From the NCBI RefSeq assembly GCF_030915525.1, contig NZ_CP133269.1, positions 2,071,001 to 2,135,000 of the forward strand: a DNA stretch of 64,000 bases. Reading direction: 5' to 3'. Each line of letters begins with the position of its first letter. Position 1 is the first letter of the stretch. The translations under genes were made by a program, and so were the position numbers. This DNA comes from Neobacillus sp. PS2-9. GTDB taxonomy: Bacteria; Bacillota; Bacilli; Bacillales; Cytobacillaceae. The notes beneath the pieces were generated by a model. That model searched no databases, was not told where the DNA came from, and saw nothing but the letters and a program-made list of their open reading frames with translations. Shown here piece after piece: positions 52,934-62,420 of the stretch.

Positions 52934-53654
52934 AATACCTGTAATGGAAATCTTCGGTCCAACTATTCAAGGGGAAGGAATGGTCATCGGTCAGAAAACG
53001 ATGTTTGTGAGAACGGCTGGCTGTGATTATTCATGCAGCTGGTGCGATTCCTCTTTTACATGGGATGGGACCGGTAAAGATGACACAAAGATGATGCTGG
53101 CAGAAGAAATATGGGAAGAGCTAAGAAATCTTGGTGGAGCTGGATTTTCCCATGTTACTATATCAGGCGGTAATCCTGCTTTATTAAAGAATTTAGCTAA
53201 CTTAATCACTCTTTTAAAGAAAAACGATATTAAAATCTGCCTTGAAACTCAGGGGAGTAAATGGCAGGATTGGTTTTTAGAAATTGATGAATTAACCCTA
53301 TCTCCAAAGCCACCAAGCTCAACAATGGTTACAGACTTCACGATTCTAGATTCCATTATAAAGAAGTTGGAAGAGAAGGATTCGTCCAATCGTGTTAGTT
53401 TAAAAGTAGTCATATTTGATGAGCGTGATTATGAATATGCAAAAGGTGTGTACCTCCGATATCCAACGATCCCTTTTTATCTACAGGTTGGTAATGATGA
53501 TATAACAACATCGGATAATCAGGAGCTGATAAGCCGTCTATTAAGTAAATATGATTGGCTAATTAACAAGGTGATGGAAGATCAAGAATTTTCCAATGTA
53601 AGAGTGTTACCACAATTGCATACCTATTTGTGGGGAAACAAAAGAGGAGTATAG
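52926..53654 (+). CDS. queE: 7-carboxy-7-deazaguanine synthase (radical SAM)
   Basis: 242 residues from TTG 52926 (GGGAGTGG upstream), L/M-SKIPVMEIFGPTIQGEGM; upstream in-frame DNA belongs to queD. Radical SAM cluster in RTAGCDYSCSWCDS, and SHVTISGGNPALL and QVGNDDI match B. subtilis QueE (243 aa) nearly word for word. Makes CDG from carboxytetrahydropterin. queF, which makes preQ1 from preQ0, is not in this operon. Confidence 0.95.
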   Translation: MSKIPVMEIFGPTIQGEGMVIGQKTMFVRTAGCDYSCSWCDSSFTWDGTGKDDTKMMLAEEIWEELRNLGGAGFSHVTISGGNPALLKNLANLITLLKKNDIKICLETQGSKWQDWFLEIDELTLSPKPPSSTMVTDFTILDSIIKKLEEKDSSNRVSLKVVIFDERDYEYAKGVYLRYPTIPFYLQVGNDDITTSDNQELISRLLSKYDWLINKVMEDQEFSNVRVLPQLHTYLWGNKRGV

Positions 53655-53659
53655 TGATT

Positions 53660-53686
53660 AAAAGCTGCAGCATGCAGCTTTTTTTT
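53660..53686 (+). terminator. Terminator of queCDE
   Basis: AAAAGCTGCA (53660-53669) with TGCAGCTTTT (53673-53682), T-run. Confidence 0.9.
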
Positions 53687-53739
53687 ATAGGATTTTTCAC
53701 ATGTGGAATACTAACAAAAAGGAAAAAGTGAGGAATTCT

Positions 53740-54468
53740 ATGAAAAAGTTTCTATTCCTATTCCTATGTTTTTTTGTGTTCGGACATGAGGAAATCGCGA
53801 GTGCAGAGAAAAAAGTGCCAATCTTAGTTTATCATTCTATTGCAGAATACAATGGTCATGGATCAAAGGAACTGTATGTAACCCCAGGAAATTTTGAGAA
53901 ACAGATGGCGTTTTTAAGAGACCATGGATACACTCTCTTAACATTTGAACGGTGGCAAGAAGTCGACTATGTACCTAAACCCATTTTTATTACCTTTGAC
54001 GATGGATACAAAAATAACTTAAATGCGTATACTATTTTTCAAAAATTAAAAACTCAGCAATTTAAACCGATGGGAACTATATTTGTTATCTCTGATTTTA
54101 TCGGCAGGTCCAACCGTCTTTCAAACTCAGACTTGAAAATGATGGCAGATTCCGGATTGTTTTCAATTCAATCACATACAGTTACACACCCTGATTTAAC
54201 GAAGGTGGAGAATGTAGGTTATGAATTAAAGAATTCTAAGGAGCAAGTCCAGAAAATAACAGGAAAACCGGTTATTGTCCTTTCTTATCCTTATGGAAAT
54301 ACCAATGACAAAGTAATTTCAGAGGTAAAGAAATATTATAGATTTGCTCTTACCACCACACCAGAAGTATTTTCTCCGTCAGGAGTTAAAAATGAGCTTT
54401 ATTTATTACCAAGAATATATGTTAAGTATTCAACTACTCTTGACGAATTTATTAATTTAGTAAAGTAA
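53740..54468 (+). CDS. Secreted polysaccharide deacetylase family protein
   Basis: 242 residues from ATG 53740 (GTGAGG upstream). Signal peptide KKFLFLFLCFFVFG to about EIASA. NodB-type catalytic domain: VPILVYHSI, PIFITFDDGY (catalytic Asp and metal Asp), SIQSHTVTHPDL (metal His) and LSYPYGN. YadE/YxkH-like; expected to deacetylate peptidoglycan or another N-acetylated polymer outside the membrane. Single gene. Confidence 0.85.
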   Translation: MKKFLFLFLCFFVFGHEEIASAEKKVPILVYHSIAEYNGHGSKELYVTPGNFEKQMAFLRDHGYTLLTFERWQEVDYVPKPIFITFDDGYKNNLNAYTIFQKLKTQQFKPMGTIFVISDFIGRSNRLSNSDLKMMADSGLFSIQSHTVTHPDLTKVENVGYELKNSKEQVQKITGKPVIVLSYPYGNTNDKVISEVKKYYRFALTTTPEVFSPSGVKNELYLLPRIYVKYSTTLDEFINLVK

Positions 54469-54522
54469 CATGATATAGTCGAAGATCCTCTTGAATATGA
54501 TTTTTTAAGAGGGGGGAAAGCG

Positions 54523-55344
54523 ATGACTGCAATTAGTGTGTGGGAAGAACATTTATTTTGGTTGGAAATATTACAGGATCATGCGATTTTTGTTCGTGAT
54601 CATTTGTCTGTTGAAGAACAAAAGGAAATATCAATTGCTGAAAGATTTATCCAATCTTTTGGGATAGTACTCAATAACCTTAGGCAGTTACATTCTGGGG
54701 TTGAAATTTCGTCTGAAGAACAAATTGCATTGGCAAAGCAAGCATATTCAGTAGCATATGAGTATTACCGGTTTGAAGGCCATATGCAAAATCTAAGAAT
54801 CCAAAATCAAATTAACCTAAACTTGTCTCCAACGTATTTAAATGGGACATTGAATGAAAATCAAGAATATTTACGTTTATTGTCTTACTTCGTAAATGGT
54901 CAAATTCCAGAGCCGCTAAGGCTTGACCAGCTTTTAGATTTATGGCTGGAGGATCAGTTAGGGCATATCATTTTATTAAGGAATGTACTTGACCCTATAG
55001 AAATAGCGATAGAAAGACAATCGGAGGCATTCGCACAGAAGTTCCAAATGTTTATCTTGCAAAATCACCATATAAAAGGGTATTTACGATTTACCGAACA
55101 GGGTTTCCCACGACAAAAAGAACTTGCATTAGAGGTAGGAAGAGCTGTTATTGAAATGAATTTGTTTGTTAGGTCTTCCGTAGAAAAATATAAAGGCGAA
55201 CGGATTTTAAATAAAACTACTTTACGGTTTATTGAACATCACTTTCCTGAAACTTGTTATTTCATAAAAAAACTGGCGGATTTTGCCCCAGTACTTCATT
55301 CAGAGGGTTCTCAGTGTTCGTTAAGAAAACCATCTTTTATCTAA
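54523..55344 (+). CDS. DUF2935-family protein
   Basis: 273 residues, RBS GGGGGGAAAG. All-helical, with two matching halves: WEEHLFWLEILQDHAIFVRD at the start and LDLWLEDQLGHIILLRNVLD in the middle, each with H and E in metal-ligand pattern. DUF2935 proteins form ferritin-like bundles in Bacillus. Function unknown. Confidence 0.8.
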   Translation: MTAISVWEEHLFWLEILQDHAIFVRDHLSVEEQKEISIAERFIQSFGIVLNNLRQLHSGVEISSEEQIALAKQAYSVAYEYYRFEGHMQNLRIQNQINLNLSPTYLNGTLNENQEYLRLLSYFVNGQIPEPLRLDQLLDLWLEDQLGHIILLRNVLDPIEIAIERQSEAFAQKFQMFILQNHHIKGYLRFTEQGFPRQKELALEVGRAVIEMNLFVRSSVEKYKGERILNKTTLRFIEHHFPETCYFIKKLADFAPVLHSEGSQCSLRKPSFI

Positions 55345-55534
55345 AAAATTGGAACGATGCACCTGAAAAATGGTGCATTTTTTTTAACTAGTACATCTAA
55401 CACTACTTAATCTATTAAATCCTCATAATTTGAAGTGATTGATAAAATCTTGTAAACTGCCCGACATCTCTATGTAACCAAATATTATTATAATAGTGTA
55501 AACGTTATGTAGACTTTAGAAGGCAGGTGTCAAT

Positions 55535-55882
55535 ATGGAAGAGACCATAGCAAAATCATATTTGCAAAAGTCACTGGACGAGTGGAAGGACGATATTTCA
55601 TTAGTCTTAAATGAGATAGCTAATGAATATGATGAAGTTGCGCAGGAACTGAAGGTTTATTCATATAAATATGGAATTACAAAGCAAGTAATACAATCAA
55701 CGGTTAATGAAGAAATAATAGAAAATATTCGCCAAATGTACCATAAGCCATTTGAGGAAAGTTATAATCAGTTGAAAGAATACATAAAAGATTTAGAGGA
55801 AAAAAGAAGAGTTTTTCAAATGTTTATTCAAAAAATTGAAGAAGTAACAAAAAAGGAAACAGCTAAAATTACTACATTTTAA
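55535..55882 (+). CDS. Hypothetical coiled-coil protein (115 aa)
   Basis: 115 highly charged residues, mostly helical, RBS GGCAGGTG. LNEIANEYDEVAQELKVYSY and QLKEYIKDLEEKRRVFQMFI look like two coiled-coil helices. No motif or signal. Not recognised. Followed by a terminator. Confidence 0.65.
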   Translation: MEETIAKSYLQKSLDEWKDDISLVLNEIANEYDEVAQELKVYSYKYGITKQVIQSTVNEEIIENIRQMYHKPFEESYNQLKEYIKDLEEKRRVFQMFIQKIEEVTKKETAKITTF

Positions 55883-55898
55883 TTAAAGAGTAAAATAC

Positions 55899-55930
55899 AA
55901 AAAGTCGCCAACCATTTGGCGGCTTTTTGT
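55899..55930 (+). terminator. Terminator
   Basis: AAAAAGTCGCC (55899-55909) with GGCGGCTTTTT (55918-55928). Confidence 0.9.
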
Positions 55931-55996
55931 ATGAACAAGTGGTTAAGTGTTATGCATATATTAAATAACAGAATTTTTTTGTGAGGTGTGAAACAA

Positions 55997-57499
55997 ATGA
56001 TCACCGCGACGATTGGAAGTAAAACCTACACAATACCGGATAACCTCGAAAAATATTTTCAAAGATTTCGTTCTCATGTCATTGGGATGGATCAGGAGTT
56101 TGATGCTCCTTACGGAAAAAAGAAAATTATCTATGCAGATTGGACGGCAAGTGGAAGACTTTATCGTCCCATTGAGCAGAAAATCTCGGAGATTTTTGGA
56201 CCTTTTATGGCAAATACACATACTGAATCAAACATTACCAGTTTGATGATGACTGGAATCTATAAGCATTCTAGGAAAATCATAAAGGAACATGTAAATG
56301 GGGATCAGCATGATGCGGTTATCCTGGATGGATTTGGAATGACATCAGTAATCAATAAGTTGCAGCGTTTATTAGGTATTCGAGTACATGAGAAATGGAA
56401 GCATCGTTTGAACCTAACCGAAAAAGAGCGACCAATTATCTTTCTAACCCATATGGAACATCATTCAAATCAAACATCCTGGCTTGAAACTTTGGGCGAC
56501 GTGGTTATATTATGTCCAGATAAAGACGGGGAAGTGGATGTGCAACAACTCGAACAACTGCTTTATAAGTATAAGGACAGACCACTGAAAATCGGTTCGT
56601 TTACAGCATGTTCCAATGTCACGGGGATTCAAACACCCTACCACCAATTAGCAAAAATCATGCATCAACATGGAGGTGTGTGTTTTGTTGATTTCGCTGC
56701 TTCTGCACCATATGTAACGATTGATATGCATCCCAAGGATCCATTAGAGAAACTCGATGCAATCTTTTTCTCTCCCCATAAATTCTTAGGGGGACCTGGA
56801 ACAAGTGGGGTATTAGTTTTTGATACAAGATTATATTTCAATCATGTTCCAGATCACCCAGGAGGCGGGACGGTAACCTGGACGAATCCGTGGGGGAATC
56901 ACCAGTATTATAAGGATATCGAACTCCGTGAGGACGGTGGAACCCCTGGAATATTACAGGCAATCCGAACGGCACTATGTATTAACTTGAAATATCAAAT
57001 GGGGATATCCAATATACTCAAAAGAGAAAAAGAGCAGCTTGATATTTTATTGCCTCAATTGGCAGAAATCCCTGGACTACATGTTTTAGATGGACATATA
57101 ACAAACCGTTTGGGGATTGTTTCATTTTACATGGAGAATATACATTACAATTTAATGGTTCGCCTACTGAATGATCGCTTTGGAATCCAAGTACGGGGCG
57201 GATGCTCTTGTGCAGGAACCTATGGTCATTATCTATTTGAAATTGATCAGGATTCTTCAAATGAGATTACTGAAAAAATAAATCTTGGAGATTTATCTGG
57301 TAAACCCGGTTGGGTGCGCTTTTCCTTACATCCAATTATGACAAATGATGAAATTATTATGTTTGTAAAAGCTGTGAAGGAAATTTCAATAAACATAAAT
57401 GAATGGAAAAAGGACTATATTTATGACTCGACTAGCAATGATTACTTCTTTGTTAACTACAAGAGAGAAGACATGGGGAATCTTTTTCGATTTGAATGA
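55997..57499 (+). CDS. Class V aminotransferase / cysteine desulfurase-like PLP enzyme
   Basis: 500 residues from ATG 55997 (TGAGGTG upstream; GTG 55988 is in the RBS). PLP lysine at about 262 in FFSPHKFLGGPGT; THMEHHSNQTSW and DFAASAPY bind PLP; a cysteine pair (403, 405) in RGGCSCAGTYGHYL lies where NifS/SufS enzymes carry the persulfide Cys. Longer than NifS (about 400 aa) owing to an N-terminal region and a C-terminal extension after 450. It may release sulfur from cysteine as persulfide; some relatives are selenocysteine lyases. The next two genes handle persulfides, which supports that role. Confidence 0.82.
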   Translation: MITATIGSKTYTIPDNLEKYFQRFRSHVIGMDQEFDAPYGKKKIIYADWTASGRLYRPIEQKISEIFGPFMANTHTESNITSLMMTGIYKHSRKIIKEHVNGDQHDAVILDGFGMTSVINKLQRLLGIRVHEKWKHRLNLTEKERPIIFLTHMEHHSNQTSWLETLGDVVILCPDKDGEVDVQQLEQLLYKYKDRPLKIGSFTACSNVTGIQTPYHQLAKIMHQHGGVCFVDFAASAPYVTIDMHPKDPLEKLDAIFFSPHKFLGGPGTSGVLVFDTRLYFNHVPDHPGGGTVTWTNPWGNHQYYKDIELREDGGTPGILQAIRTALCINLKYQMGISNILKREKEQLDILLPQLAEIPGLHVLDGHITNRLGIVSFYMENIHYNLMVRLLNDRFGIQVRGGCSCAGTYGHYLFEIDQDSSNEITEKINLGDLSGKPGWVRFSLHPIMTNDEIIMFVKAVKEISININEWKKDYIYDSTSNDYFFVNYKREDMGNLFRFE

Positions 57500-57545
57500 T
57501 ATCATTAAAAATGGTCAATTTATGACCATTTTTTGAACAATTACC

Positions 57546-57581
57546 TATACCCCTATACGTAATAAAAGTTTGTGCTATACT
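57546..57581 (+). promoter_or_regulatory. Putative CstR operator/promoter
   Basis: TATACCCCTATA (57546-57557) resembles the ATACCC-containing CsoR/CstR operators and lies 18 bases before TATACT (57576-57581), a possible -10. It is about 70 bases upstream of the persulfide fusion gene. Symmetry is imperfect, so the assignment is tentative. Confidence 0.45.
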
Positions 57582-57629
57582 TCACATATGGTATTGATTT
57601 ACTAGTCATTCGAAAGAAGGTAATCATAG

Positions 57630-60098
57630 ATGTCTAAGAAAATTGTTATAGTAGGTGGGGTAGCAGGGGGAGCAACAACAGCAGCAAGATTGAGAAGATT
57701 AGATGAGCAAGCTGAAGTCGTCATGTTTGAAAGAGGGGAATACATTTCCTTTGCAAACTGTGGTTTGCCTTACTATATTGGTGGTACGATTTCAGAAAGA
57801 GACAAGCTGTTAGTTCAAACAGTAGAGGGTATGTCTAAAAAATTCAATCTTGATATTCGTAACTTAAGCGAAGTAATAAAAATTAATCGAGAAAGAAAGA
57901 CAGTAGAAGTAAAACATGTGAGGACGGGTGAAACATACGAAGAATCGTATGAAGTACTTGTTTTATCACCAGGTGCAAGTCCTATTAAACCACCAATCAC
58001 AGGAATTGAGACAGCGGAATCTCTGTTTACTTTAAGAAATATTCCAGATACAGATAAAATTAAGTCCTATGTTGATACAAACAAACCGAAGAAAGCTACA
58101 GTTGTCGGCGGAGGATTCATCGGAATTGAAATGGCAGAGAACCTATGGGATTTAGGAATTGAAGTAACTTTAATTGAAATGTCTAACCAAATTATGGCCC
58201 CAATTGATTTTGAAATGGCTACTATTTTACATGGTCATCTTCGTGAAAAAGGAGTGAACTTAATCCTTGAAGATGGTGTAGAAGCATTTGAACAAAATGG
58301 TAAAATCGTAAAGTTAACTAGTGGTCAAAAAATGGACACGGACATGATTATCCTAGCTATAGGAGTTAAACCAGAAAATCAGTTAGCGGTTGGCGCGGGA
58401 TTAAAAGTAGGCGGGCGCGGTGGCATTCAGGTGAATGAATACCTTCAAACAGAAGATCCAAGTATATATGCGATTGGGGATGCCATTGAAGTGAAGGATT
58501 ATATCAATGGCCAACCAACTCAAATTCCATTAGCATGGCCAGCCAACCGCCAGGGAAGAATTGTAGCGGATCATATCAATGGAATTGCAGTACGTTACAA
58601 AGGAACACTGGGAACTTCTATCGCAAAGGTCTTTGATATGACAGTTGCTTCAACAGGAAATAACGAAAAGACGTTAAAACGCTTAGGAATTCCTTATGAG
58701 GTTGTACACGTACATCCCGGTTCACATGCTGGCTATTATCCAGGAGCTTTTCCAATCGCACTGAAGCTAATTTTTGAAAAAGGAACTGGAAAAATATTTG
58801 GTGCACAAGCTGTTTCCTATGATGGGGCAGACAAGAGAATCGATGTGATTGCAACAGCCATTAAAGGCGGGTTAACCATATTTGATTTGCCAGACCTAGA
58901 ACTTGCTTACGCACCTCCATTTTCATCAGCGAAAGATCCAGTTAATATGGCTGGCTATGCAGCAAGTAATATTGCGGAAGGAAGAGTTGAAACCGTTCAA
59001 TGGCATGAAATCGATGAAATTGTACAAAACGGTGGGTTATTAATCGATGTTCGAGATCCAATTGAAAGAGAAATGGGCTATATAGAAGGTTCAATTAATA
59101 TCCCTCTTGGAGAATTAAGGGATCGTTTAGATGAACTGCCTAAAAATCAAACGATCTATTTAACTTGTCAAGTTGGTCTACGTGGTTATTTAGGTGCACG
59201 TATCCTCTCACAAAATGGATTTAAAGTAAAGAATCTTGACGGAGGATTTAAGACTTATTCAAGTGTGTTTGATAATAAGCCAAAAAATAGTGAGGTCAAA
59301 ATCGATGATTCTGGCATGATCGAGGGGATAAAAGTGAATAAGACCAATGTTGAACCTGTTGATACTATATTAATTGATGCCTGTGGTTTACAATGTCCTG
59401 GACCAATCATGAAGGTATACCAAGCAATAGATGGTATGAAGGATGGTGAGATTCTGGAAGTTCATGCTACTGACCCTGGGTTTGCTAAAGATATTCAATC
59501 TTGGTCAAGTAAAACAGGAAATACGTTATTAAATAGTAAATATGAAGATAAGAAATTTAAGGCTTATATTCAAAAAGGATCGAAGGAAGCGGTGAACCCT
59601 GTTCAGGGAACAGCTGTGCCAGCAGCAAAGGATGGAACTACGATGGTAGTATTTAGTGGTGATCTTGATAAAACAATTGCCTCCTTCATCATTGCCTGCG
59701 GTGCTGCAGCCATGGGCAAAAAAGTAACCATGTTCTTTACCTTCTGGGGCTTAAATGTTCTGCGACGTAAAGATGCACCTCCTGTACAAAAAGATTTAGT
59801 AGAGAAAATGTTTGGTATGATGATGCCCAAGGGTGCTAGCGAGCTTCCTCTTTCAAAAATGAATATGGGGGGAATGGGTGCCAAAATGATTAACCATGCA
59901 ATGGAAAGAAAGAATGTTGATAGCTTAGAAACATTGATGAAAAATGCAATGGATGCAGGGGTTAAACTTGTAGCCTGCTCTATGTCAATGGACATTATGG
60001 GGATTAAACAAGAAGAATTAATCGACGGCGTTGATATAGGTGGAGTGGCTTCCTACCTTGGTGATGCCGAGGATTCTGGATTGAATTTGTTTATTTAA
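57630..60098 (+). CDS. CoA-disulfide reductase-rhodanese-TusA-DsrE fusion
   Basis: 822 residues, RBS AGAAGG. Domains: FAD/NAD(P) disulfide oxidoreductase (1-450; GGVAGGATTAARLRR, active Cys44 in SFANCGLPYYIGG), rhodanese (about 460-555; Cys513 in LTCQVGLRGY), TusA-like (about 575-650; Cys585 and Cys589 in CGLQCPGP), and DsrE-like (about 660-822; FSGDLDKTIASFI, VACSMSMDIMGI). CoADR enzymes reduce CoA disulfides or CoA persulfides; rhodanese, TusA and DsrE domains relay sulfane sulfur. All active-site cysteines are present. Followed 63 bases later by cstR, with the NifS-like gene upstream. Confidence 0.92.
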   Translation: MSKKIVIVGGVAGGATTAARLRRLDEQAEVVMFERGEYISFANCGLPYYIGGTISERDKLLVQTVEGMSKKFNLDIRNLSEVIKINRERKTVEVKHVRTGETYEESYEVLVLSPGASPIKPPITGIETAESLFTLRNIPDTDKIKSYVDTNKPKKATVVGGGFIGIEMAENLWDLGIEVTLIEMSNQIMAPIDFEMATILHGHLREKGVNLILEDGVEAFEQNGKIVKLTSGQKMDTDMIILAIGVKPENQLAVGAGLKVGGRGGIQVNEYLQTEDPSIYAIGDAIEVKDYINGQPTQIPLAWPANRQGRIVADHINGIAVRYKGTLGTSIAKVFDMTVASTGNNEKTLKRLGIPYEVVHVHPGSHAGYYPGAFPIALKLIFEKGTGKIFGAQAVSYDGADKRIDVIATAIKGGLTIFDLPDLELAYAPPFSSAKDPVNMAGYAASNIAEGRVETVQWHEIDEIVQNGGLLIDVRDPIEREMGYIEGSINIPLGELRDRLDELPKNQTIYLTCQVGLRGYLGARILSQNGFKVKNLDGGFKTYSSVFDNKPKNSEVKIDDSGMIEGIKVNKTNVEPVDTILIDACGLQCPGPIMKVYQAIDGMKDGEILEVHATDPGFAKDIQSWSSKTGNTLLNSKYEDKKFKAYIQKGSKEAVNPVQGTAVPAAKDGTTMVVFSGDLDKTIASFIIACGAAAMGKKVTMFFTFWGLNVLRRKDAPPVQKDLVEKMFGMMMPKGASELPLSKMNMGGMGAKMINHAMERKNVDSLETLMKNAMDAGVKLVACSMSMDIMGIKQEELIDGVDIGGVASYLGDAEDSGLNLFI

Positions 60099-60161
60099 TA
60101 AGTATTTCGATAGACTTCTGTAGGATTATCGCTTAAAATCTATACAACAGAGGTGAGTATA

Positions 60162-60425
60162 TTGATCTACGACGATAAGGCAATTAATCGTTTGAAACGG
60201 GCTGAAGGACAAATAAAAGGCATCTTGAGAATGATAGAGGAAGGTAAGGAATGTAAAGAAGTGATTACCCAGCTATCTGCTGCAAGATCTGCGATTGACA
60301 GGACAATTGCTGTTATTGTTAGTTCTAATCTCGAACATTGCATTCGTGAGTCCATGGAAGCCGGCAATGAAGATTCTTCAAAGCTTGTTGAAGAGGCAGT
60401 TAATATGCTAGTGAAAAGTAGGTAA
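60162..60425 (+). CDS. cstR: CstR persulfide-sensing repressor (CsoR family)
   Basis: 87 residues from TTG 60162 (GAGGTG six bases upstream); a GTG at 60153 is in the RBS. Four-helix DUF156 fold with Cys31 and Cys60, exactly the S. aureus CstR numbering. The residue before the second Cys motif is Asn (SNLEHC), where copper sensor CsoR has His, so this is CstR rather than CsoR. CstR represses sulfide-detoxification genes until both Cys form di- or trisulfide links. Lies downstream of the persulfide fusion on the same strand. Confidence 0.9.
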   Translation: MIYDDKAINRLKRAEGQIKGILRMIEEGKECKEVITQLSAARSAIDRTIAVIVSSNLEHCIRESMEAGNEDSSKLVEEAVNMLVKSR

Positions 60426-60431
60426 ATAGGG

Positions 60432-60465
60432 AAACGTCTATCAATAATTGATAGGCGTTTTTCTT
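60432..60465 (+). terminator. Terminator of the cstR gene
   Basis: AAACGTCTATCAA (60432-60444) with TTGATAGGCGTTT (60448-60460), T-run. Confidence 0.9.
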
Positions 60466-60530
60466 TTTAAAACAAGGCAGGCAACCAGTAACTGTCATGG
60501 GCATATGCTATCAGAGAAAGGTGGGATAGC

Positions 60531-61019
60531 ATGATCCATATTGTTAACCCCGGTGAAACGTTGAGTATTATTTCAGCTAATTATCGAGTAAGTCTCCGCC
60601 GCCTTTATGCTGCAAATCCAGGGGTGGGGCATTTGCAAGTGGGGCAGCAAATCCAGATTCCTGGTTTGCCAGAGCCAAGCAGCATTCCCTATTCCATCCA
60701 AATATCTGTTGGGAAACGAAGACTTACTTTATTCAACAACGGAAGGCTTGTTAAAATTTTTCCAATTGCCGTTGGAAAAATGTTAACACAGACCCCATCG
60801 GGTGATTATGTAATTGTTAATCGTCAGTATAATCCAGGGGGTCCATTCGGAGTATTGTGGATGTCATTATCCAAACAGGGGTACGGGATTCACGGAACCA
60901 ACGATCCAAGTTCTATTGGAAAAGCTGTTTCACATGGTTGTGTAAGAATGTATAACCGAGATGTGATGCAACTCGCAGATATGGTCCCAAATGGTACTCG
61001 GGTAATGATTCGTCCATAA
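60531..61019 (+). CDS. ykuD: LysM-L,D-transpeptidase (YkuD-like)
   Basis: 162 residues (B. subtilis YkuD 164), RBS AAGGTGG. N-terminal LysM ([20 protein letters not shown]), then the YkuD catalytic domain: [39 protein letters not shown] with catalytic Cys and His, RMYN. No signal peptide, as in YkuD. Forms 3-3 peptidoglycan crosslinks; in Bacillus it is linked to sporulation. Confidence 0.93.
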   Translation: MIHIVNPGETLSIISANYRVSLRRLYAANPGVGHLQVGQQIQIPGLPEPSSIPYSIQISVGKRRLTLFNNGRLVKIFPIAVGKMLTQTPSGDYVIVNRQYNPGGPFGVLWMSLSKQGYGIHGTNDPSSIGKAVSHGCVRMYNRDVMQLADMVPNGTRVMIRP

Positions 61020-61022
61020 GAT

Positions 61023-61050
61023 AAGACGGCTGAATAGAATCAGCCGTTTT
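61023..61050. terminator. Bidirectional terminator
   Basis: AAGACGGCTGA (61023-61033) with TCAGCCGTTTT (61040-61050), G-T tolerant, between convergent genes. Confidence 0.88.
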
Positions 61051-62275
61051 AATTATCAGCAACAGTAACAAGCTTCCTTTTTTCATTAAAAAGATCCATT
61101 CGCATTGTCCATAGAAAGTAGGCTATACCCAGGCTACTATAAAAAATCCCTCCAATTAGACCCATCATTTGCGGTGAGATAAACTCAAGTAATACACCAG
61201 TCGTGAACATTGAAATCCCGATACAAGTATTAGCAATAGTTGCTGACAGTCCAAAATAAACTCCATGGTATTTAGAAGGAATTGTTTGCATGACGGCAGT
61301 ATCCAAAAGGGTATTTCCTACTCCGCTAAAAATAGTTAAGATCCCAAACAAAATAACTACTAAAATAAAGGAGTTGGCTTGGCTGATGCCGGATAGGACC
61401 ACTCCTTCCATAAACAGACACATAAAGGCAATGGAAAGATATTTTCCTGTAATCCATTTTGTTAGCAACGGACTAATTAGAAACCCTGTTCCAAGAACAC
61501 TATATAAAATTCCTACACCGAGATCGCCTGCATGGAAGGTCTTAACAGCGTACACACTCAACAATATATTTTCAATCCCATTTACCAATGGAACAAGGAC
61601 ATCAAATGATAAAATCATGAATAAAAAAGAGGATGCCATGACGAGGGGAAGAATTTTCCCAGATGTCTCTGTCTTTTTTCCCTCATTAATGCTAGTTCCT
61701 GAAGATTCGAGATTTGGAATCGTACGAATAATAGAGCCTGCAAGTATGAAAGAAAAGATATTTACGATAAATGCCGCTTTTGCTCCAAAAAGAAAGGAGA
61801 CAAGTCCTCCACTAAGTGCTCCGACAATCAATACAAACCCAAGTGAAACTTGCTCCCAGGAGTTGATTTCTTTAATATGGTCTGATTGAACAATGGCAGG
61901 AATACTAGATTTTCGTGTAGGTCCGTACAAGGCTTCTCCGCTTGCAAGAAGGAAGGAGCCAATATAGACAATCCATAAATCATAGGACGATTGGACAAAT
62001 AAGAAGGAAAGTGCAATAAATGCTCTTGAAAAGTCTGTGAAAACTAGTACGCTTTTTCGAGACCATTTTTCAGCAATCATACTGCTAAGTGGACCAAATA
62101 GAAGGAAGGGAATCATACGTAAAGCCATTGTAATCCCAACAGTCAAGCCTGAACCAGTTAAGTGTAAAAGTAATGCAAGTAACGCCACCTGGCTAAAGCG
62201 GTCTCCCACACCGTTAATAATCCCAGCAAAAAATAATTTTCGATAGGATTTTTCTGTTTTTAAAATTTGAAACAT
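61049..62275 (-). CDS. MFS transporter, macrolide-efflux (MFS_3) type
   Basis: 408 residues from ATG 62275 (GGAGG eight bases upstream; TTG 62290 would include the RBS). Twelve membrane segments: FFAGIINGVGDRFSQVALLA, LFGPLSSMIAEKWSRKSVLV, GEALYGPTRKSSIPAIV. Resembles MefA/TetV-like exporters of the MFS_3 group. Substrate unknown. A perfect 18-bp inverted repeat sits just before the RBS. Confidence 0.85.
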   Translation of the reverse strand: MFQILKTEKSYRKLFFAGIINGVGDRFSQVALLALLLHLTGSGLTVGITMALRMIPFLLFGPLSSMIAEKWSRKSVLVFTDFSRAFIALSFLFVQSSYDLWIVYIGSFLLASGEALYGPTRKSSIPAIVQSDHIKEINSWEQVSLGFVLIVGALSGGLVSFLFGAKAAFIVNIFSFILAGSIIRTIPNLESSGTSINEGKKTETSGKILPLVMASSFLFMILSFDVLVPLVNGIENILLSVYAVKTFHAGDLGVGILYSVLGTGFLISPLLTKWITGKYLSIAFMCLFMEGVVLSGISQANSFILVVILFGILTIFSGVGNTLLDTAVMQTIPSKYHGVYFGLSATIANTCIGISMFTTGVLLEFISPQMMGLIGGIFYSSLGIAYFLWTMRMDLFNEKRKLVTVADN

Positions 62276-62294
62276 CTCTCCATCCTCCAAATAT

Positions 62295-62336
62295 GATTAT
62301 CATCTAATTAGATATATTTCTAATTAGATGATAATC
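62295..62336. promoter_or_regulatory. Perfect 18-bp inverted repeat upstream of the MFS gene
   Basis: GATTATCATCTAATTAGA (62295-62312), loop TATATT, TCTAATTAGATGATAATC (62319-62336). It lies directly upstream of the RBS at 62283-62288. AT-rich and long, like TetR/MarR-type operators; in RNA it would be a strong hairpin next to the RBS. Confidence 0.6.
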
Positions 62337-62380
62337 GAAAGTATATAAAAAGGAAAGATGCTTTTGTTAAAATTACAAAA

Positions 62381-62414
62381 AAATCCCACCTTTTGAAAAG
62401 AGGAAGGTGGGATT
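62381..62414 (-). terminator. Terminator of the InhA-like gene
   Basis: AATCCCACCTT (ending 62392) with AAGGTGGGATT (62404-62414), A-run to the left. Confidence 0.88.
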
Positions 62415-62420
62415 ACTTTA

